Assembly: GCA_900539855.1 (NCBI GenBank)
Contig: UQDO01000021.1
Span: 1-35,034 of the forward strand
DNA length: 35,034 nucleotides
Source: an uncultured Oscillospiraceae bacterium
GTDB taxonomy: Bacteria; Bacillota; Clostridia; Oscillospirales; Acutalibacteraceae
Direction of reading: 5' to 3'
A program made the position numbers and the translations under genes. A model generated the notes under the pieces. It was not told the origin of the DNA and made no database searches. It saw only the letters and a program-made list of their open reading frames with translations. Shown here one piece after another: positions 24,413 through 33,148 of the stretch (its first letter is position 1; every line of letters starts with the position of its first letter).

Positions 24413-24739
24413 TTACAGCATGATCGTATCAAGCTGTCCTTTATCTATAAGTCTGATCCTGCCGTTCTCGCATATTTCGGCACAGGCGTCACGCTGAGAG
24501 GGTAAGAGACCGCAGTCTACAGCATAAGCGGCGGCACCGTCAAGCGCCGTATCCCATTCAAGTGTTTCTATTGCCATTCCAAGCTCTATATCGGCATTTT
24601 CCCCTTTAAGCAGGACAAGATATACCCGTTTCCCGCCGTCCGACCCGGATGCCACCTTCAAAGCACACCACTTTATAATTGCCACGGCACCTATAACGCA
24701 AAGCAGCGCAGTTATCAGCCATATCACCGTATTCATCAC
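24413..24739 (-). CDS. Small membrane-anchored protein, unknown function
   Basis: The 108-residue protein has one N-terminal hydrophobic helix (VIWLITALLCVIGAVAIIKW) followed by a small polar domain with two cysteine-containing segments and a pattern ELGMAIETLEWDTAL. I recognise no family. It is 28 bp upstream of recD2 on the same strand, so co-transcription is likely. Start at ATG 24739; a second ATG follows immediately. Confidence 0.65.
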   Translation of the reverse strand: MMNTVIWLITALLCVIGAVAIIKWCALKVASGSDGGKRVYLVLLKGENADIELGMAIETLEWDTALDGAAAYAVDCGLLPSQRDACAEICENGRIRLIDKGQLDTIML

Positions 24740-24863
24740 AACAGCCCCGTTTCACCGCATGTGCGGCATATCAGAATGTCGGAACAGGGAGCCTATAGTG
24801 CCTGTTTTCCCTCTTTCCTATAACATCATATGAATAATGCAGGTCCGCTGTTCAAAAACCAAG

Positions 24864-24895
24864 ACCGGATCTCCGGATATTCTCCGGAGATCCGG
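24864..24895 (-). terminator. Terminator of the cdaA-cdaR unit
   Basis: A 14-bp perfect stem (ACCGGATCTCCGGA / TCCGGAGATCCGGT) with a 4-base loop lies 16 bp past the cdaR stop, followed on the minus strand by CTTGGTTTTTG. Confidence 0.8.
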
Positions 24896-24910
24896 TCACA
24901 TTCAAAACAA

Positions 24911-26257
24911 TTACTCTATTACAATACTAATCTCTGACGGCTCGACCGAGTTGACCCATGCTTCGCTGCCGCCGGATACTGCGGCTTTAAGCCCCTTAGT
25001 CTCTATAGTCGCCGTTGTAACGCCGTTGCAGTTTACTGTCAGCACTATATCGTTTGCGGTTATTCCCCTTAAAACATTGTATTTTCCGCATATTACGACC
25101 TTTATGGCTTTTTTGTACGATGTCGAAGCCGAAAGCCCGTCTCCCAGTCCCTCAAATTTTATCGCGGAGGGCTGAACGGTAAGCGTTTTGGTAGTAAGTT
25201 TACCGAGTTCAAGCGATACCGTCACTTCCTCGGTTCCGTCAACAACCTCAACATTGTCGGGGAGCAGGAACGAAACATTGAAGGATGTGCTTCCTGCCTT
25301 TACCTTAGAAAAGTCAATAGCCGACAGCTTGAGTCCGCTAACCGAAAGCTCATTTACCGAATCAACCGGACCTCTTACCTTTACATGATTGATGCTTTCG
25401 GTATGCTTCTGCAGTTCATCATAAGCCGTGATCTTATAAGGAGGCAGACCTGAGTCTGAGCTCGCAAAACATTCCGGCATATTGGCAAACGTAGGCACAA
25501 GTACCGCATCGGCGGTCTTATACACAACTATCCGCACATAAGTATCGGTGTTATAAACAAGCTGCGAATCGTCCACTTCATTACCGACCACATCATAGAA
25601 CACGGTGCTGCCGCTGAAATTCTGCGTGGTAGACTCAATATCGGAAGCAGGAAGTATTGGCTTAACGACGACCTTTGCTATAGAGCCTATGACCTCTGAC
25701 GGACCGGAAACGGTAAGCGCCGTTATATCATCGCCGTTAGAATTGCTGCGGAGCGAGCTCTTATATATCTCGCAGTCTGTATCCACATACTGCTGGAATT
25801 CCGCCGTATCTATTTCGACCGGAATATCAGACGAGGTATCGTAGTCGTAGACCACTTTTATATATGACGGTGATATTTTTGTGACATTACAGCCGCTTTT
25901 ACCGGTGGTTGCAACAAATAAAAGGACATATGTGCCGGGCTTGGTAACGTCGGCATAAGACGACACGGACACGTTTATATCGTCCTTTGTGATCTTGCTG
26001 ACCATATATCCGGGACCGTTTAACGTTACGGTAACCGCATCTGTATACGAGCCTATCGGCGACAGTACATTTCCGTTGTCATCGGTCTGATCGGCTATCG
26101 TGATGGGCACATCACCTATAGTTATGTCGCGCAGCGGATTTTCGGTTATATCTATAACAAGCCAGAATATGACCGCACAGACAAGAGAAAATGCAACCAG
26201 AAATTTTTTGTTGTCAAACAGCCTGCCTATGGCTGCCAGAGGATTGAATCTGCTCAT
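24911..26257 (-). CDS. cdaR: CdaR: YbbR-domain regulator of diadenylate cyclase
   Basis: CdaR is the membrane-bound partner that modulates CdaA. The 448-residue protein starts with a short cytosolic segment and one membrane helix (about 18-38), then extracytoplasmic YbbR repeats, seen as recurring VTLNGPGYMVS, LTVSGPSEVIGSIA, VKVRGPVDSVNEL and related units. It begins 36 bp after cdaA on the same strand, the standard cdaA-cdaR order. No glmM gene follows, although glmM often completes this cluster; instead the unit ends in a terminator. Confidence 0.9.
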   Translation of the reverse strand: MSRFNPLAAIGRLFDNKKFLVAFSLVCAVIFWLVIDITENPLRDITIGDVPITIADQTDDNGNVLSPIGSYTDAVTVTLNGPGYMVSKITKDDINVSVSSYADVTKPGTYVLLFVATTGKSGCNVTKISPSYIKVVYDYDTSSDIPVEIDTAEFQQYVDTDCEIYKSSLRSNSNGDDITALTVSGPSEVIGSIAKVVVKPILPASDIESTTQNFSGSTVFYDVVGNEVDDSQLVYNTDTYVRIVVYKTADAVLVPTFANMPECFASSDSGLPPYKITAYDELQKHTESINHVKVRGPVDSVNELSVSGLKLSAIDFSKVKAGSTSFNVSFLLPDNVEVVDGTEEVTVSLELGKLTTKTLTVQPSAIKFEGLGDGLSASTSYKKAIKVVICGKYNVLRGITANDIVLTVNCNGVTTATIETKGLKAAVSGGSEAWVNSVEPSEISIVIE

Positions 26258-26293
26258 GCCGCCGCGCTCCTTTCTTTTTTGATCTGACTTTAG

Positions 26294-27205
26294 TTATTTA
26301 TCTGAGGTATTTTCTTCCTTATCCTTATCCTTGCGTCTGAAAAATTTGGATATCGGATTTTTGCTTTCCTGCGTTCCGGTCTGCAAAAGCTCGGAATAAA
26401 GCCGTTCTCTAAGACTAATCTGATTATAGCTCCGCTCAATAGCGCCGTTGACGCAGACCGAGATCTTGCCCGTTTCTTCGGACACTACCACGACGACGGC
26501 ATCCGACGTCTCACTCATACCGACAGCGGCACGGTGGCGCGTGCCAAGTTCCTTGCTAAGCTCATTGTTTGAGGTAAGCGGCAGGATACATCCGGCGGCA
26601 GCCAGCCTTCCGTCGCGTATCACAAGACCGCCGTCATGCAGCGGCGACTTCGGATAGAATATGTTGCCGACCAACTCCTGAGACGCCTCGGCATCTATCT
26701 CGGTTCCGGTCGAAATGATTTCACCGAGCGGTGTGGATCTTTCAAAAACGATCAGGGCGCCTATTTTCTGCTCCTGCATTGAGCCGCAGGCACGGCAGGT
26801 CTCGTCAATGCACCTTTTGAGGACTGTGTTTTCAGCCGATTTATGGCTTGATCCGAACCAGCCGAAGCTGCTGTGTCCCACACGCTCAAGAGCATGTCTC
26901 AGCTCCGGCTGGAAGATGATAGCCACGGCGATTATAGCATAGTCAAAGAATTTTACAAGGATCCATTTAAGGCTTATAAGGTCGAGCCACTGAGCAAGTA
27001 TCCAGACGACCAGCAGCAAAAGCAGACCCTTTATGAGGATTTTCGCCCTTGTTTCCTTGAAAAAGCCTATAGCTTTATATATGATATACGCAATGATGAG
27101 TATATCTATCACATCCGAGAAGCGGATGTCGATAAGCGCCATAAATATCTGTGTAAAAAAGCCGCCTATCGCTTCAAAAGCATTAGCAAAAAAAGCTGCC
27201 ATCAC
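26294..27205 (-). CDS. cdaA: Diadenylate cyclase CdaA
   Basis: CdaA makes cyclic di-AMP from two ATP, controlling potassium and osmolyte balance and wall integrity. The 303-residue protein has three N-terminal membrane helices and a DAC domain (about 145-265). The active-site motifs are LHDGGLVIRDGR (190-200), where the family usually has DGA, and GTRHRAAVGMSE (221-232). The C-terminal tail is highly charged (RRKDKDKEEN). ATG-ATG start behind GGAAGGGAG. Its promoter lies 39 bp upstream. Confidence 0.94.
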   Translation of the reverse strand: MMAAFFANAFEAIGGFFTQIFMALIDIRFSDVIDILIIAYIIYKAIGFFKETRAKILIKGLLLLLVVWILAQWLDLISLKWILVKFFDYAIIAVAIIFQPELRHALERVGHSSFGWFGSSHKSAENTVLKRCIDETCRACGSMQEQKIGALIVFERSTPLGEIISTGTEIDAEASQELVGNIFYPKSPLHDGGLVIRDGRLAAAGCILPLTSNNELSKELGTRHRAAVGMSETSDAVVVVVSEETGKISVCVNGAIERSYNQISLRERLYSELLQTGTQESKNPISKFFRRKDKDKEENTSDK

Positions 27206-27243
27206 TGCGTACTCCCTTCCGTTGATACTTCGCTTACTATGCT

Positions 27244-27273
27244 ATTTTAGCATAAGATGTCATGCATAATCAA
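27244..27273 (-). promoter_or_regulatory. cdaA promoter
   Basis: TTGATT (27268-27273), 18-base spacer, extended -10 TGC-TAAAAT (27244-27249). Confidence 0.6.
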
Positions 27274-27312
27274 GTGTATTTGTTAATTTTTTTATATCTT
27301 CCGGCAATTTTT

Positions 27313-28449
27313 TTATACAGTACATTTTTGCACTGCATATATGAGTTTATCGGCATCAGAGGCGGTGTTGAACACCGAACTGCATATCCTTACGGTCCCG
27401 ATATCGACCGTTCCGAGCCTTCTGTGCGCCATGGGAGCACAGTGAAGCCCCGCCCTGACCGCTATTCCGTATTTGGAAAGCCTTGAAGCGGTCTCCTCGC
27501 TGCCAAGTCCCTTTACATTGAATGACAGCGTCGGAACATTTCTGCCGGGGGCAGGTCTTTCGGTATAAAGAACAACGCCCGGCGTTGCCGACAGGCGGTC
27601 ATAAATATAAGATATTATACCGAGCTCATGCTTATATATGGCAGGCACGGTCTTACTTTTTACAAAGTCTATTCCTGCCGACATGCCGATTATACCCGGG
27701 ACATTTAAAGTTCCGCTTTCCAGTTTGTCAGGAAGCTCTGCCGGCTGCTCATAGCTTGACGACATTGACCCCGTACCGCCTTCGGTAAGCGGCACCGGGA
27801 TGTTTCCGAGAGCTATCAGAGCGCCCGTGCCCATGGGAGCATAAAGCCCTTTATGCGGAGCTATGCAGAGATAATCTATCTTCTGCTGCATCATATTTAT
27901 ATCGAGTATCCCGGCGGTCTGCGCGGCGTCAACCGCAAACGGCACCGAGCGTTCGGCACATATCGCGGCTATTTTTTCTATTGGCAGCACCGTGCCGGTG
28001 ACATTTGATGCGTGGGTGCAGATAACGAGTCTTGTGTTCTTTTTTATCAGCCGTTCAAACGAGCGGACAGTCGCTTCCTCATCGCCGAATATGACCTCGG
28101 CGCAGTCAACATCAGCGCCTCCCCTCGAAAGCCTGTAAAGCGGTCTTGCGACCGCGTTGTGCTCAAGGCTTGACGTTACGATATGGTCGCCCGGTCTTAC
28201 TATTCCTTTGATAACCGTATTGACAGCGGTGGTGCAGTTGGCTGTAAACACGACACGCTCCGGGGCGTCCGCGCCGAAAAACGATGATAATTTGCGTCTT
28301 GCCTCATATATTTTTTCGGTACATCTGACCGAGCGTTCATAACCGCCCCTCCCGGGATTGACCGACAAATCCTTAAGCGCGCCTGTCACAGCGGCTATCA
28401 CCTGTGGCGGCTTGGTTCCGGTCGTTGCGGCATTGTCAAAGTATATCAC
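27313..28449 (-). CDS. Cysteine-desulfurase-like class V aminotransferase
   Basis: A 378-residue PLP enzyme of the NifS/SufS-like superfamily. It begins with MIYFDNAATT, has the PLP aspartate in FAVDAAQTAG, Schiff-base Lys200 in APHKGLYAP, and a mobile catalytic cysteine, Cys337, in AGLHCAPMAHR. It matches the EF2568-like subfamily known in Firmicutes, often next to a DUF3343 gene and discussed in selenium/sulfur transfer. Here it overlaps the DUF3343 gene by 4 bases. No iscU, sufBCD, thiI or selD is in the window, so its sulfur or selenium acceptor is not visible. Confidence 0.88.
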   Translation of the reverse strand: MIYFDNAATTGTKPPQVIAAVTGALKDLSVNPGRGGYERSVRCTEKIYEARRKLSSFFGADAPERVVFTANCTTAVNTVIKGIVRPGDHIVTSSLEHNAVARPLYRLSRGGADVDCAEVIFGDEEATVRSFERLIKKNTRLVICTHASNVTGTVLPIEKIAAICAERSVPFAVDAAQTAGILDINMMQQKIDYLCIAPHKGLYAPMGTGALIALGNIPVPLTEGGTGSMSSSYEQPAELPDKLESGTLNVPGIIGMSAGIDFVKSKTVPAIYKHELGIISYIYDRLSATPGVVLYTERPAPGRNVPTLSFNVKGLGSEETASRLSKYGIAVRAGLHCAPMAHRRLGTVDIGTVRICSSVFNTASDADKLIYAVQKCTV

Positions 28450-28670
28450 GACTGCACTTCCCTTAGCGATATCACTCTGACATGCGAACTTTCAAGGGCA
28501 CGCACAGCGGCTTCGCGATCTTTAGCTGCGACCGTTATACCGAAAAGGCAGCCTGCGGCAGTGCCGCCTGCCGCCTTGCGGATCTCGGAAGCTATGCCGT
28601 TTCTGCGGAGGACATCTGCGCCCTTGTTGGCAAAAGTCGCCGTCGTAGTGACGAGCATGGCCTTTTTCAT
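28446..28670 (-). CDS. DUF3343 protein, putative Se/S carrier-like
   Basis: A 74-residue protein with the DUF3343 pattern: MKKAMLVTTTATFANKGADVL and a GGTAAGCLFGITV segment with one conserved cysteine. ATG at 28670 follows GGAGGG with a 7-base gap; the frame's earlier ATG is upstream of the ribosome site. The family is proposed to carry sulfur or selenium for the adjacent desulfurase, which is inference from genomic pairing. The 4-base overlap with the desulfurase gene supports a shared function. Confidence 0.85.
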   Translation of the reverse strand: MKKAMLVTTTATFANKGADVLRRNGIASEIRKAAGGTAAGCLFGITVAAKDREAAVRALESSHVRVISLREVQS

Positions 28671-28800
28671 TTGTTTTCCCTCCATTGATGACGGTGCTGA
28701 TTAAACCACCGCCTTTAGCTCAGGACGGAAACAATATGCCGTATTCCGCACAGCGCATCCGCCCTTTACATTTTATGCCGACCGCCGCCGCCTTGCCTTA

Positions 28801-29955
28801 CTATTCCGCTTTTGTTCCGAGTTTTTTACATTTCTTTTTCTTCATGCTGTCAAAGCACACGCTTTTGAGCGGCGCGCCGCCTTTGTTTTTATTCTGAGCC
28901 TTCGGCAGCCGTCCTTTGCTTTCGAGCCAGCTTTTTACGATTATAGCGAAAACGGGAAGCAGAAGTATTCCGCCTGCTCCGAAAACCTTAAGTCCCAAAA
29001 ACGCCGCCGCAAGCATAATCAGCGGATGCACGCCCACCTTGCCGCCTATGATTTTAGGTTCAATAAAATTCCTTATTACCGTTATTATAAGGTACAGCAC
29101 GACAAGGCCGGAAGCCAGCCGCATATTGCCCGTAAGAGCGCAGAACACTGCCCACGGTATCAGTACCGTACCGCAGCCAAGCACCGGAAAAATATCTATA
29201 ACCGCTATTACCGCGGCGGTTAAGAGCGCGTATTTAAGGCGCAGGATGAGAAAGCCAAAAAACAGCTCGGAAAACGTTATAAGCATTATCAGCAGATATC
29301 CGCGCATCATTTTAAGGAAGTTTTTCAGTATGACGTCCTTTGCAAAGCGGAGATTTTCCGCTGTTTTATCAGGCAGGCGTTTTGTAAGATACGAGCATAT
29401 CTCATCGTAATCCTTTGCAAGGTATGCGCTGGCTATTATCATCACGCCGACCGAAAATACGAAATACGGCACCCCCGACGCCACCGATGCCGCAATTTCA
29501 GCCGCCTTTTCCGCGCCCCTTTTTGTCACGGTCTCTGCGGCAGCAGACGGAAATCCGTCAAAGGTGTTTGTTATAACGGACGGCATGCTGCCTATAAACT
29601 CATTGTACCGGTCGGAAAGGCGTTTGATGTTTTCAAGCAGACTGTCGGTATACTGCGGCAGCGCCGCTATCAGCGTCACGAGCTGCCTGTATATCGCATA
29701 GCATATAAGAACTATAAGTCCCCCTGCAATGGCGTATACCGCCATGACGACCGCCACTGATGCCGCCTTTTTGCGAAGCCTTAACCTTGACGACCATTTT
29801 CTTATAAACCGCTGGAGCGAAACGGTCAAAACAAACGCAGCCGCAAACGGGAAAAGCGGACCGGCAAGCAGCTTTAAGGAGACAAAGCTCAGCACCGACA
29901 CGGTCGCAAAAAACGCCGTATTTATTAAAAACGCTCTCTTGCTTTCTATAGTCAA
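28801..29955 (-). CDS. AI-2E family membrane transporter (YtvI/TqsA-like)
   Basis: A polytopic membrane protein with about eight helices, of the AI-2E (UPF0118) family. It shows the central conserved DIFPVLGCGTVLIPWA and VRNFIEPKIIGGKVGVHPLIML blocks. Members have been linked to export of small molecules or cation/proton exchange, so the substrate stays open. I favour the TTG at 29955 (384 residues), behind GGGAG, over the upstream ATG (29994), which lacks a ribosome site. The cytosolic C-terminal tail is basic (KKKKCKKLGTK). Confidence 0.88.
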   Translation of the reverse strand: MTIESKRAFLINTAFFATVSVLSFVSLKLLAGPLFPFAAAFVLTVSLQRFIRKWSSRLRLRKKAASVAVVMAVYAIAGGLIVLICYAIYRQLVTLIAALPQYTDSLLENIKRLSDRYNEFIGSMPSVITNTFDGFPSAAAETVTKRGAEKAAEIAASVASGVPYFVFSVGVMIIASAYLAKDYDEICSYLTKRLPDKTAENLRFAKDVILKNFLKMMRGYLLIMLITFSELFFGFLILRLKYALLTAAVIAVIDIFPVLGCGTVLIPWAVFCALTGNMRLASGLVVLYLIITVIRNFIEPKIIGGKVGVHPLIMLAAAFLGLKVFGAGGILLLPVFAIIVKSWLESKGRLPKAQNKNKGGAPLKSVCFDSMKKKKCKKLGTKAE

Positions 29956-30055
29956 AATAACACTCCCGAACCTTTCGCTTAATATCATGTACACCCGTAT
30001 TCTGCCCGTACAGAAATGTTATGAACTAAAAATTTAAAAATATGAAAAATTATCC

Positions 30056-30084
30056 TTGAAAAACAACATGTTATGTGTTATAGT
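30056..30084 (+). promoter_or_regulatory. Promoter of the ACT protein-hom-lysC unit
   Basis: TTGAAA (30056-30061), 17-base spacer, TATAGT (30079-30084), 40 bp upstream of the likely TTG start. A longer coding frame would begin inside the -35 box, which argues against it. Confidence 0.7.
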
Positions 30085-30124
30085 GTTTGTTGTTCAAATA
30101 CATTGTACTTGGCAGGTGGATATT

Positions 30125-30553
30125 TTGGGTAACGGTATGCTGCTCGTGAACATAAACGCACTGCCCGAGGTTTTCAAAAAGGTAGCCGAAGCAAAGGGGC
30201 TTATCGCATCAGGCAAGGCAAGGACCGCAAGCGAAGCCTCAAAGATGTGCGGAATATCGAGAAGTGCGTATTATAAGTATAAGGATTCGGTGTTTGAATA
30301 TTCCAATCCTTTCGGCAGAATAGTGTCGCTGTACGCAGTGCTGCGTGACAAGGAAGGCGTTTTGTCGGCTTTTTTGTCGGTGCTTTACAGCTGCGGCTGC
30401 AATATCCTGACCGTAAATCAGGGCTTGCCGCTTTCGGGCAAAGCGTCGGTATCGGTGTCGATCCGCATACCGGACGGCTCATTTGACGTTGCCGGAATGA
30501 TAGGTGCGTTGTCGGCGACCGGCGGCGTCATCTCGGTCAGGCAGACCGCTTAA
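30125..30553 (+). CDS. ACT domain-containing protein (PheB/UPF0735-like)
   Basis: A 142-residue regulator-like protein. The N-terminal half is a short helix-turn-helix-like segment (TASEASKMCGISRSAYYKYK), the C-terminal half an ACT domain (about 66-140) that binds amino acids, of the PheB/UPF0735 family. The TTG start at 30125 follows AGGTGG; it is downstream of the promoter, whereas the longer frame starts inside it. It precedes hom and lysC directly, so it likely senses a pathway product and is co-expressed with them; the ligand and any DNA target are unknown. Confidence 0.85.
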   Translation: MGNGMLLVNINALPEVFKKVAEAKGLIASGKARTASEASKMCGISRSAYYKYKDSVFEYSNPFGRIVSLYAVLRDKEGVLSAFLSVLYSCGCNILTVNQGLPLSGKASVSVSIRIPDGSFDVAGMIGALSATGGVISVRQTA

Positions 30554-30579
30554 TAATGAATCATGGGAAGGTTGAAGAT

Positions 30580-31818
30580 ATGATAGACATTGCTGTTATG
30601 GGTCACGGCACCGTCGGTTCGGGCGTTGTCGAGGTGCTGCTGAAAAATGCGGAGATCATTTCAAAAAAGGCTAAAAACGAGATCAACATTAAATACATAC
30701 TTGACCTGCGTGAGTTTTCGGGTCTATCCTACAGTGAAAAATTCATAAAGGACTTCGGGATAATACTCAACGACCCCGACGTAAGGGTCGTGGCAGAGCT
30801 TATGGGTGGACTCAACCCGGCTTATGAATTTACAAAAGCCTGTCTTGAGGCCGGAAAAAGTGTTGTGACATCCAACAAGGAGCTGGTCGCAAGGAAGGGC
30901 GCCGAGCTGCTGCACATTGCGGAAAAGCATAATGTGAACTACCTTTTTGAAGCCAGCGTCGGCGGAGGTATTCCGGTGCTGCGTCCCATAGCCCAGTGCC
31001 TTGCCGCAAACGATCTTTACGAGGTACAGGGAATACTTAACGGCACTACTAATTTCATTATGACCAGAATGTTCAGCGACGGTGTAACCTTCGAGGACGC
31101 ACTTGCCGAAGCGAAACGTCTGGGTTATGCCGAAAAGGATCCTACGGACGATGTTGAGGGCATAGACGCCTGCCGCAAAATATGTATTTTGGCTGCGCTG
31201 TCCTTCGGAAAGCACGTCTATCCCGAGGAGGTATACACCGAGGGTATCACAAAAATAACCTCAGCCGACACGGCGTATGCCGACTTTGCCGGATGCGTTA
31301 TAAAGCTCATAGGACGCGCCAAAAGAACACAGAACGGCAAATGCATTGCCGCGGTCTATCCTGCGTTTGTCAGCAACAAAAATCCGCTTTCGCATGTTGA
31401 CGACGTTTTCAACGGCATCACCGTTCGCGGCGACGCCATAGGCGATGTCATGTTCTACGGGCGCGGCGCCGGCAAGCTGCCGACGGCAAGCGCGGTGGTT
31501 GCCGATATTATCGATTGTGTAAAACATCTTTCCGCCAGAAAGTATCTCTCCTGGGACGATGCCGGAATATCATATATAGAGGATCACACCCACGACACCT
31601 TAAGGCTTTATGTGAGACTGTTTGCAGACGTTGACCGCACCGAAGTGCGCGCCGAGGCGGAAAAGCTGTTCGGCGAGATAAAGGTGCTCGGCAGAAACGG
31701 CGAGGACAAGGGTGAGCTTGCATTTATAACACCTTATGCTTTTGAATACGAGCTGACCGAAAAGCTCTCCCGACTTGGCGGCTGCAAAATAGTCTCCACC
31801 ATGCGCCTGCTCGACTGA
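30580..31818 (+). CDS. hom: Homoserine dehydrogenase
   Basis: Converts aspartate semialdehyde to homoserine with NAD(P)H, the branch point to threonine and methionine. The 412-residue protein has the nucleotide-binding GHGTVG at residues 8-13, TSNKELVA with the catalytic-region lysine, EASVGGGIPVL and GILNGTTNFI, and a C-terminal ACT domain (about 335-412) for feedback control. ATG at 30580 is preceded by GGGAAGG and gives the conserved start. It is followed by lysC after 36 bp. Confidence 0.95.
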   Translation: MIDIAVMGHGTVGSGVVEVLLKNAEIISKKAKNEINIKYILDLREFSGLSYSEKFIKDFGIILNDPDVRVVAELMGGLNPAYEFTKACLEAGKSVVTSNKELVARKGAELLHIAEKHNVNYLFEASVGGGIPVLRPIAQCLAANDLYEVQGILNGTTNFIMTRMFSDGVTFEDALAEAKRLGYAEKDPTDDVEGIDACRKICILAALSFGKHVYPEEVYTEGITKITSADTAYADFAGCVIKLIGRAKRTQNGKCIAAVYPAFVSNKNPLSHVDDVFNGITVRGDAIGDVMFYGRGAGKLPTASAVVADIIDCVKHLSARKYLSWDDAGISYIEDHTHDTLRLYVRLFADVDRTEVRAEAEKLFGEIKVLGRNGEDKGELAFITPYAFEYELTEKLSRLGGCKIVSTMRLLD

Positions 31819-31854
31819 CGGCGGTGTCTTTAATATATAATAAGGAGTAAACTT

Positions 31855-33063
31855 ATGGCTTTGATAGTTAAAAAGTTCGGCGGTTCATCGGTTGCAAACG
31901 CCGAAAGAGTTATGAATGTTGCACGGATAGTGACCGAGGATTACAAAAAAGGCAACGATGTTGTCGTGGTCGTTTCGGCACAGGGCGATACGACCGATGA
32001 CCTTATAGCAAAGGCTGAGGAGATATATCCGTCCAATCCCCCCAAGCGCGAAATGGATATGCTGCTTTCATCTGGCGAGCAGATCTCGATAGCGCTGCTT
32101 GCCATGGCGATACAGAAGCTCGGCTTCCCGTCGGTATCGCTGCTCGGCTGGCAGGCTGGCTTCAGCACCGACTCAAAGCACACTCTGGCGCGTATCAAGA
32201 AGATAAATTCAGACCGCATAAGGAACGAGCTTGACAAAAAGAATATAGTTGTCGTTGCCGGTTTTCAGGGGCTAAACAAATACGACGATATAACAACGCT
32301 CGGCCGCGGCGGCTCGGATACGAGCGCAGTTGCGATAGCTGCCTCAATGCGTGCGGACATATGCCAGATATACACCGATGTTGACGGTGTATACACTGCC
32401 GATCCGCGCAAGGTGGAAGGCGCTAAGAAAATGTCGGAGATATCGTACGACGAGATGCTTGAGCTTGCCACCCTCGGTGCTCAGGTGCTCAACAACCGCT
32501 CGGTCGAAATGGCGAAGAAGTATAATGTAGAGCTTGAGGTACTTTCAAGCTTGGAGGATAAACCAGGTACAAAGGTCAAGGAGGCAGTAAAAATGGAAAA
32601 AATGCTGGTCAAGGGTGTAGCCTGTGACAAGGATATACTCGTAATATCTATAATCGGTCTTAATGATACCCCCGGTATCGCATTCAAGGTGTTCAATCAG
32701 CTCAGCCGCAAAAATGTCAATGTTGATATTATTCTGCAATCGGTAGGGCGCGACGGCACGAAAGATATAACCTTTACCGTGCCGAAAACACAAAAGGATG
32801 ATGTTCTGGCAGCTATTGAAATGATACGTCCTCTGCTTGAGTTCTCGGATGTCGTTGTAAACGAAAACTCGGCTAAGATATCTATAGTCGGAGCCGGAAT
32901 GGAGACACATCCGGGCGTCGCATCCAAAATGTTCGAGGCGCTGTCCGATGCCGGAATAAACATTCACATGATATCCACAAGCGAGATCAAGATATCGGTC
33001 CTTATCGATGCAAAAGACGCTTCCAAAGCAATCCAGGTCGTTCACGACGCATTTATAGACTGA
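31855..33063 (+). CDS. lysC: Aspartate kinase
   Basis: Phosphorylates aspartate, the first step toward lysine, threonine and methionine. The 402-residue protein starts with VKKFGGSSVANAERV (kinase N-loop), has LGRGGSDTSAVAIAA, and ends with two ACT domains (about 262-402), the feedback-inhibition site. ATG follows AAGGAG. It is the monofunctional class, not fused to hom. A terminator follows. Together with the preceding genes it forms an aspartate-pathway operon. Confidence 0.95.
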   Translation: MALIVKKFGGSSVANAERVMNVARIVTEDYKKGNDVVVVVSAQGDTTDDLIAKAEEIYPSNPPKREMDMLLSSGEQISIALLAMAIQKLGFPSVSLLGWQAGFSTDSKHTLARIKKINSDRIRNELDKKNIVVVAGFQGLNKYDDITTLGRGGSDTSAVAIAASMRADICQIYTDVDGVYTADPRKVEGAKKMSEISYDEMLELATLGAQVLNNRSVEMAKKYNVELEVLSSLEDKPGTKVKEAVKMEKMLVKGVACDKDILVISIIGLNDTPGIAFKVFNQLSRKNVNVDIILQSVGRDGTKDITFTVPKTQKDDVLAAIEMIRPLLEFSDVVVNENSAKISIVGAGMETHPGVASKMFEALSDAGINIHMISTSEIKISVLIDAKDASKAIQVVHDAFID

Positions 33064-33102
33064 TAATCCAATCAGCAGAAAAAGTTAAAAGCAAAAAGCA
33101 TA

Positions 33103-33139
33103 ACAGATCGGATGGATCATTCTACCCGGTCTGTTTTTT
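33103..33139 (+). terminator. Terminator of the hom-lysC unit
   Basis: ACAGATCGG and CCGGTCTGT form a stem with one G-U pair, followed by TTTTTT. Confidence 0.75.
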
Positions 33140-33148
33140 AGTTTCATA

